From JAAFIP01 sp043777795 (lineage in GTDB: Bacteria > Pseudomonadota > Gammaproteobacteria > Burkholderiales > Burkholderiaceae_C): DNA of 16,896 bases. The position numbers and the translations under genes are program-made. The stretch lies in the NCBI GenBank assembly GCA_043777795.1, contig JAYWHJ010000335.1, positions 1-16,896 of the forward strand, in the 5' to 3' direction. Numbering within the stretch: the first letter of the stretch is position 1; each line of letters opens with the position of its first letter. Of this stretch, positions 15,112-16,896 are shown in pieces. Below the pieces are notes generated by a model. The model made no database searches. It saw only the letters and a program-made list of their open reading frames with translations, and was not told the origin of the DNA.

Positions 15112-15729
15112 ATGGTTGAACACTGGCGAGCTGCCGCGCTAAGCCCTATTCCACATGCTCAAGGGACACCGGCTGAAAAAGCTCACCTGATGGAACCGGT
15201 ACGCCGTTTCGGCACCCTAACCTCTCTCGGTCAACCGACCAAGGTGGAGATACAGGGCCATAGTAACGGCGTGTTAGGCCATAGTGAAGACGCCTCCGCT
15301 CATTGGAATCGCATCGGGCATACCCAAAGCCGTGCCGACAACATGCTGCACAACAGACAGGCGAGCACTTATCACGGTATTGAAGAAGCAAGGGCATCAG
15401 CCGCCAGCGGTTCGAGTGCCGCTGGTTATAGGTCACCGTCCCCCTCCAGTAGTCATCGCAGTAATTGGGATCCGATGGATCCGAATTTCAAACCTGGCCA
15501 TTTCCACCCGTATCGTCTGGTTGCGCAGACTGCAGGCAGCGCGGGCGCTGCTGGGCCGACTTTATTGGCCCCTATTGCAACGCTGCCGCCGGTGGCCGGA
15601 ACTGCGCCGCCACCTCTGTCAGTCGGTGCGCCAGCGCGTCCCGCGGCCATGGCAGTGCAGCCGACCCCATCGGCTGGTGCAAGCGTCGCTTTCACTAGCT
15701 ACAACCTACGCCCTCGCCCAAATCCTTGA
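15112..15729 (+). CDS. Hypothetical Pro/Ala-rich protein near the T6SS cargo region
   Basis: This encodes 205 residues from the ATG at 15112, which has no Shine-Dalgarno site. The same frame is open upstream to a short ORF at 14983 apart from one TAA, so the natural product may have been about 248 residues. The first half is polar with many His, Ser and Asn residues, including a repeated GHS in GHSNGVLGHSE. The middle holds WDPMDPNFKPGHFHPY, and the C-terminal third is a Pro/Ala/Val-rich tail ending in YNLRPRPNP. No known domain, signal peptide or catalytic motif is recognised. It may be a second cargo protein, a partner of the HEVHH protein, or a decaying gene. The end overlaps a convergent gene by 35 bases. 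Confidence 0.5.
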   Translation: MVEHWRAAALSPIPHAQGTPAEKAHLMEPVRRFGTLTSLGQPTKVEIQGHSNGVLGHSEDASAHWNRIGHTQSRADNMLHNRQASTYHGIEEARASAASGSSAAGYRSPSPSSSHRSNWDPMDPNFKPGHFHPYRLVAQTAGSAGAAGPTLLAPIATLPPVAGTAPPPLSVGAPARPAAMAVQPTPSAGASVAFTSYNLRPRPNP

Positions 15730-16072
15730 GCCTTGCAAGCAAAGCAACCGTGCATACCAACCCTGTCTCAGCCACCGTGGCATGCCCCACCAGACCCTCA
15801 TTAAGCGAGCGCCGCACTGCCTGCGGAAGGCGCAGCGCCAAAGCGGTCCGGCTGCGCAGTGGCAGGGGCTCAGTGATGCCCGCTTGCCGCGACATGCGCG
15901 GCGATGCGCTGGCACCCCAATGCTGGGCCACGCGCACGCGGGCCTCTTGCTGGGCACGGACCTCTTCGTCGGTGGGCACGCTGCGGCCTATGACGGGGCG
16001 GGTCTGGCCGTTTTCGACCACCAATTGCACTTCTTCGGCACGGCCGCGCAGGCCCAGTTGCGGGTCTTTCAT
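15695..16072 (-). CDS. Hypothetical protein of 125 residues
   Basis: On the minus strand, the ATG at 16070-16072 has AAGGAG at 16079-16084 six bases upstream, which favours this start over an ATG at 16096. The N-terminal 75 residues are charged (for example EVQLVVENGQTRPVIGR and VPTDEEVRAQQEARVRVAQHW), in the style of Burkholderiales housekeeping genes. The last 35 or so residues differ in character and run into the end of the convergent cargo gene, so the C-terminus may have been altered when the neighbouring region was joined on. No family is recognised. It is divergent from the DUF6150 gene with only 32 bases between the starts, so their promoters must overlap each other or a coding end. 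Confidence 0.55.
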   Translation of the reverse strand: MKDPQLGLRGRAEEVQLVVENGQTRPVIGRSVPTDEEVRAQQEARVRVAQHWGASASPRMSRQAGITEPLPLRSRTALALRLPQAVRRSLNEGLVGHATVAETGLVCTVALLARLKDLGEGVGCS

Positions 16073-16104
16073 CGTCCACTCCTTGTGTTGCGCCACCCTA
16101 CACC

Positions 16105-16452
16105 ATGACGCGTATTTACCAGTCCCCTAGCATGGGCGATGCGCATATCCGCGTGGCACTGGTACGCGACATTGGGCAGGCTGATTTGTTGGTGCGCCGG
16201 GTGGGCAGCTGGGGCCTGGCCCAGGGCGGTGCGCTGTGGTTCATCACCCGCAACAAGCAGGACGCGCAGCTCTACATCTACCTGTGCAGCCTGGGCATGG
16301 AACAGCTTAAAGTGTGCTTTGTGAGCAGCTATGGCCAGGCCGGCTGGGTGGACAGCGAGCACCCGCTGGCTAAGGGGGTACTGCGGCATCAGCGGCGCAG
16401 CCCTCATGGCGGGGCTTTGGCGGGTGCCAAACTGATGGGTGGCAAATACTGA
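16105..16452 (+). CDS. DUF6150 family protein
   Basis: This encodes 115 residues starting at an ATG. The sequence matches my memory of the DUF6150 family along most of its length: MTRIYQSPSMGDAHIRVALV at the start, then DIGQADLLVRRVGSWGLA, ALWFITRNKQDAQLYIYLCS, LKVCFVSSYGQAGW and HPL. The family is small, soluble and of unknown function, and is common in Gammaproteobacteria and Burkholderiales. It has no obvious link with secretion and probably belongs to the chromosome beyond the T6SS locus. The last 20 residues (after HPLAKG) look less conserved. The 3' end overlaps the convergent SPOR-domain gene by 49 bases. There is no strong Shine-Dalgarno site. Confidence 0.75.
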   Translation: MTRIYQSPSMGDAHIRVALVRDIGQADLLVRRVGSWGLAQGGALWFITRNKQDAQLYIYLCSLGMEQLKVCFVSSYGQAGWVDSEHPLAKGVLRHQRRSPHGGALAGAKLMGGKY

Positions 16453-16896
16453 GGCAAGCCCAGTTTGTTGGCCAGGTAGGCGCGCTGGGCCACCGCTTCG
16501 TCCGGGCTAGCAAAACGCCCCAGGCCCACTACCGCCCAGTTGGTGCCAGACTGGTCTGTAGTCAAAATGACGGTGCTGGTTACCCCTTGGCCAGCAATGC
16601 TGGCTGCGAGTTGGTTGGCTGCTTGCTGCACCGCAAATTGCCCGGCCTGCAAGGCGTAACTGCCGGTAGCCGGCGGTTGGCTGGGTACCAACAGGCTGCT
16701 CAGGGGCACGGCAGCTGGGGCACTGGCAGCGGTGGTGGGCGCGCTGGCAACCGTAAGCGCTGCCGTAGCCGCAGCAGCTGGCGCTGAGGAGCCAGCCGCC
16801 TGCGCGCCAGTGGAGGCGGGTGTAGCAGCTGAAACCGCGGTGGAAGTGAAAACACCGGGCCAGGAGAGCTTGGCCAGTACCTGCGCCAAGGCTTGA
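16404..16896 (-). CDS. SPOR-domain protein (5' end outside the window)
   Basis: This minus-strand frame is open through the right edge. The only start-like codon seen is a TTG at 16889 without a ribosome site, so the N-terminus is missing. About 60 residues of Ala/Ser/Thr/Pro-rich linker are followed by a C-terminal domain of about 75 residues: YALQAGQFAVQQAANQLAAS, then VVGLGRFASPDEAVAQRAYL and a short tail. This pattern (an early YxLQxGxF strand, a helix, then a GxF strand with DEA and helix) is typical of SPOR peptidoglycan-binding domains, which recognise denuded glycan strands, often at the division site. The missing part could contain a membrane segment or another domain. It is probably unrelated to the T6SS. 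Confidence 0.7.
   Translation of the reverse strand, partial: QALAQVLAKLSWPGVFTSTAVSAATPASTGAQAAGSSAPAAAATAALTVASAPTTAASAPAAVPLSSLLVPSQPPATGSYALQAGQFAVQQAANQLAASIAGQGVTSTVILTTDQSGTNWAVVGLGRFASPDEAVAQRAYLANKLGLPQYLPPISLAPAKAPP

Noticed and set aside
15468..15486. Tandem GGATCCGA repeat within the cargo-region gene
   Set aside because: It is a two-copy nine-base repeat encoding DPMDPN, easily explained by the codons; no sign of a mobile element end.
15284..16108. Long + strand frame of 274 codons crossing the cargo gene and the minus-strand gene
   Set aside because: It runs through two better-supported genes in other frames, has an Arg/His/Trp-rich composition typical of an out-of-frame reading, and no ribosome site.
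1..16896. CRISPR array, tRNA, rRNA or insertion sequence
   Set aside because: I saw no regularly spaced repeats with unique spacers, no transposase-like protein and no recognisable structural RNA; the only strict periodicity is the 60-base pentapeptide pattern.

Overview
The window is the distal part of a type VI secretion system (T6SS) cluster, followed by a small cargo region and the start of what looks like ordinary chromosome. Protein families, high GC (roughly 60-65% by eye in the secretion genes) and a DUF6150 gene at the right-hand end suggest a betaproteobacterium of the order Burkholderiales, probably Comamonadaceae. This is inferred from protein style only; no rRNA or tRNA is present.

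Layout. Positions 1-3132 encode a tip/adaptor module: two tandem pentapeptide-repeat proteins (the first cut by the window edge), a DUF3540 protein and a DUF4150 PAAR-like protein. Positions 3140-11212 encode the membrane complex and baseplate parts in the order tssJ, tssK, tssL, tssM, tssA. A 734-residue protein follows (11224-13428) that appears to join a MidA-like methyltransferase fold, a helical repeat region and a C-terminal GNAT acetyltransferase domain. All of these are on the + strand with 4-base overlaps or gaps under 25 bases, so they read as one operon. Sheath (TssB/C), Hcp, TssE/F/G, ClpV and VgrG are not here and are expected upstream.

From 13425 to about 15730 lies a cargo-like region. 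It holds a glycine/alanine-rich gene split into two overlapping frames at a GGGG run, a 194-residue protein with an HEVHH zinc-metallopeptidase motif (the best effector candidate), and a proline/alanine-rich protein preceded in frame by a short ORF and a stop codon. GC falls to about 42-50% in the HEVHH gene, and the Shine-Dalgarno/start arrangement differs from the core operon. This points to recent acquisition or a toxin module.

From about 15695 onward the arrangement changes to compact convergent and divergent genes: an unrecognised minus-strand protein, a DUF6150 protein, and a SPOR-domain protein running off the right edge. This is probably the boundary of the T6SS locus.

Working together: TssJ (outer-membrane lipoprotein), TssL and TssM form the envelope-spanning complex. 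TssK links it to the baseplate and TssA organises assembly. The DUF4150 protein probably caps the spike, with DUF3540 and the pentapeptide proteins as associated tip or loading factors. The genes at the 3' end probably supply effector, modification or immunity functions.
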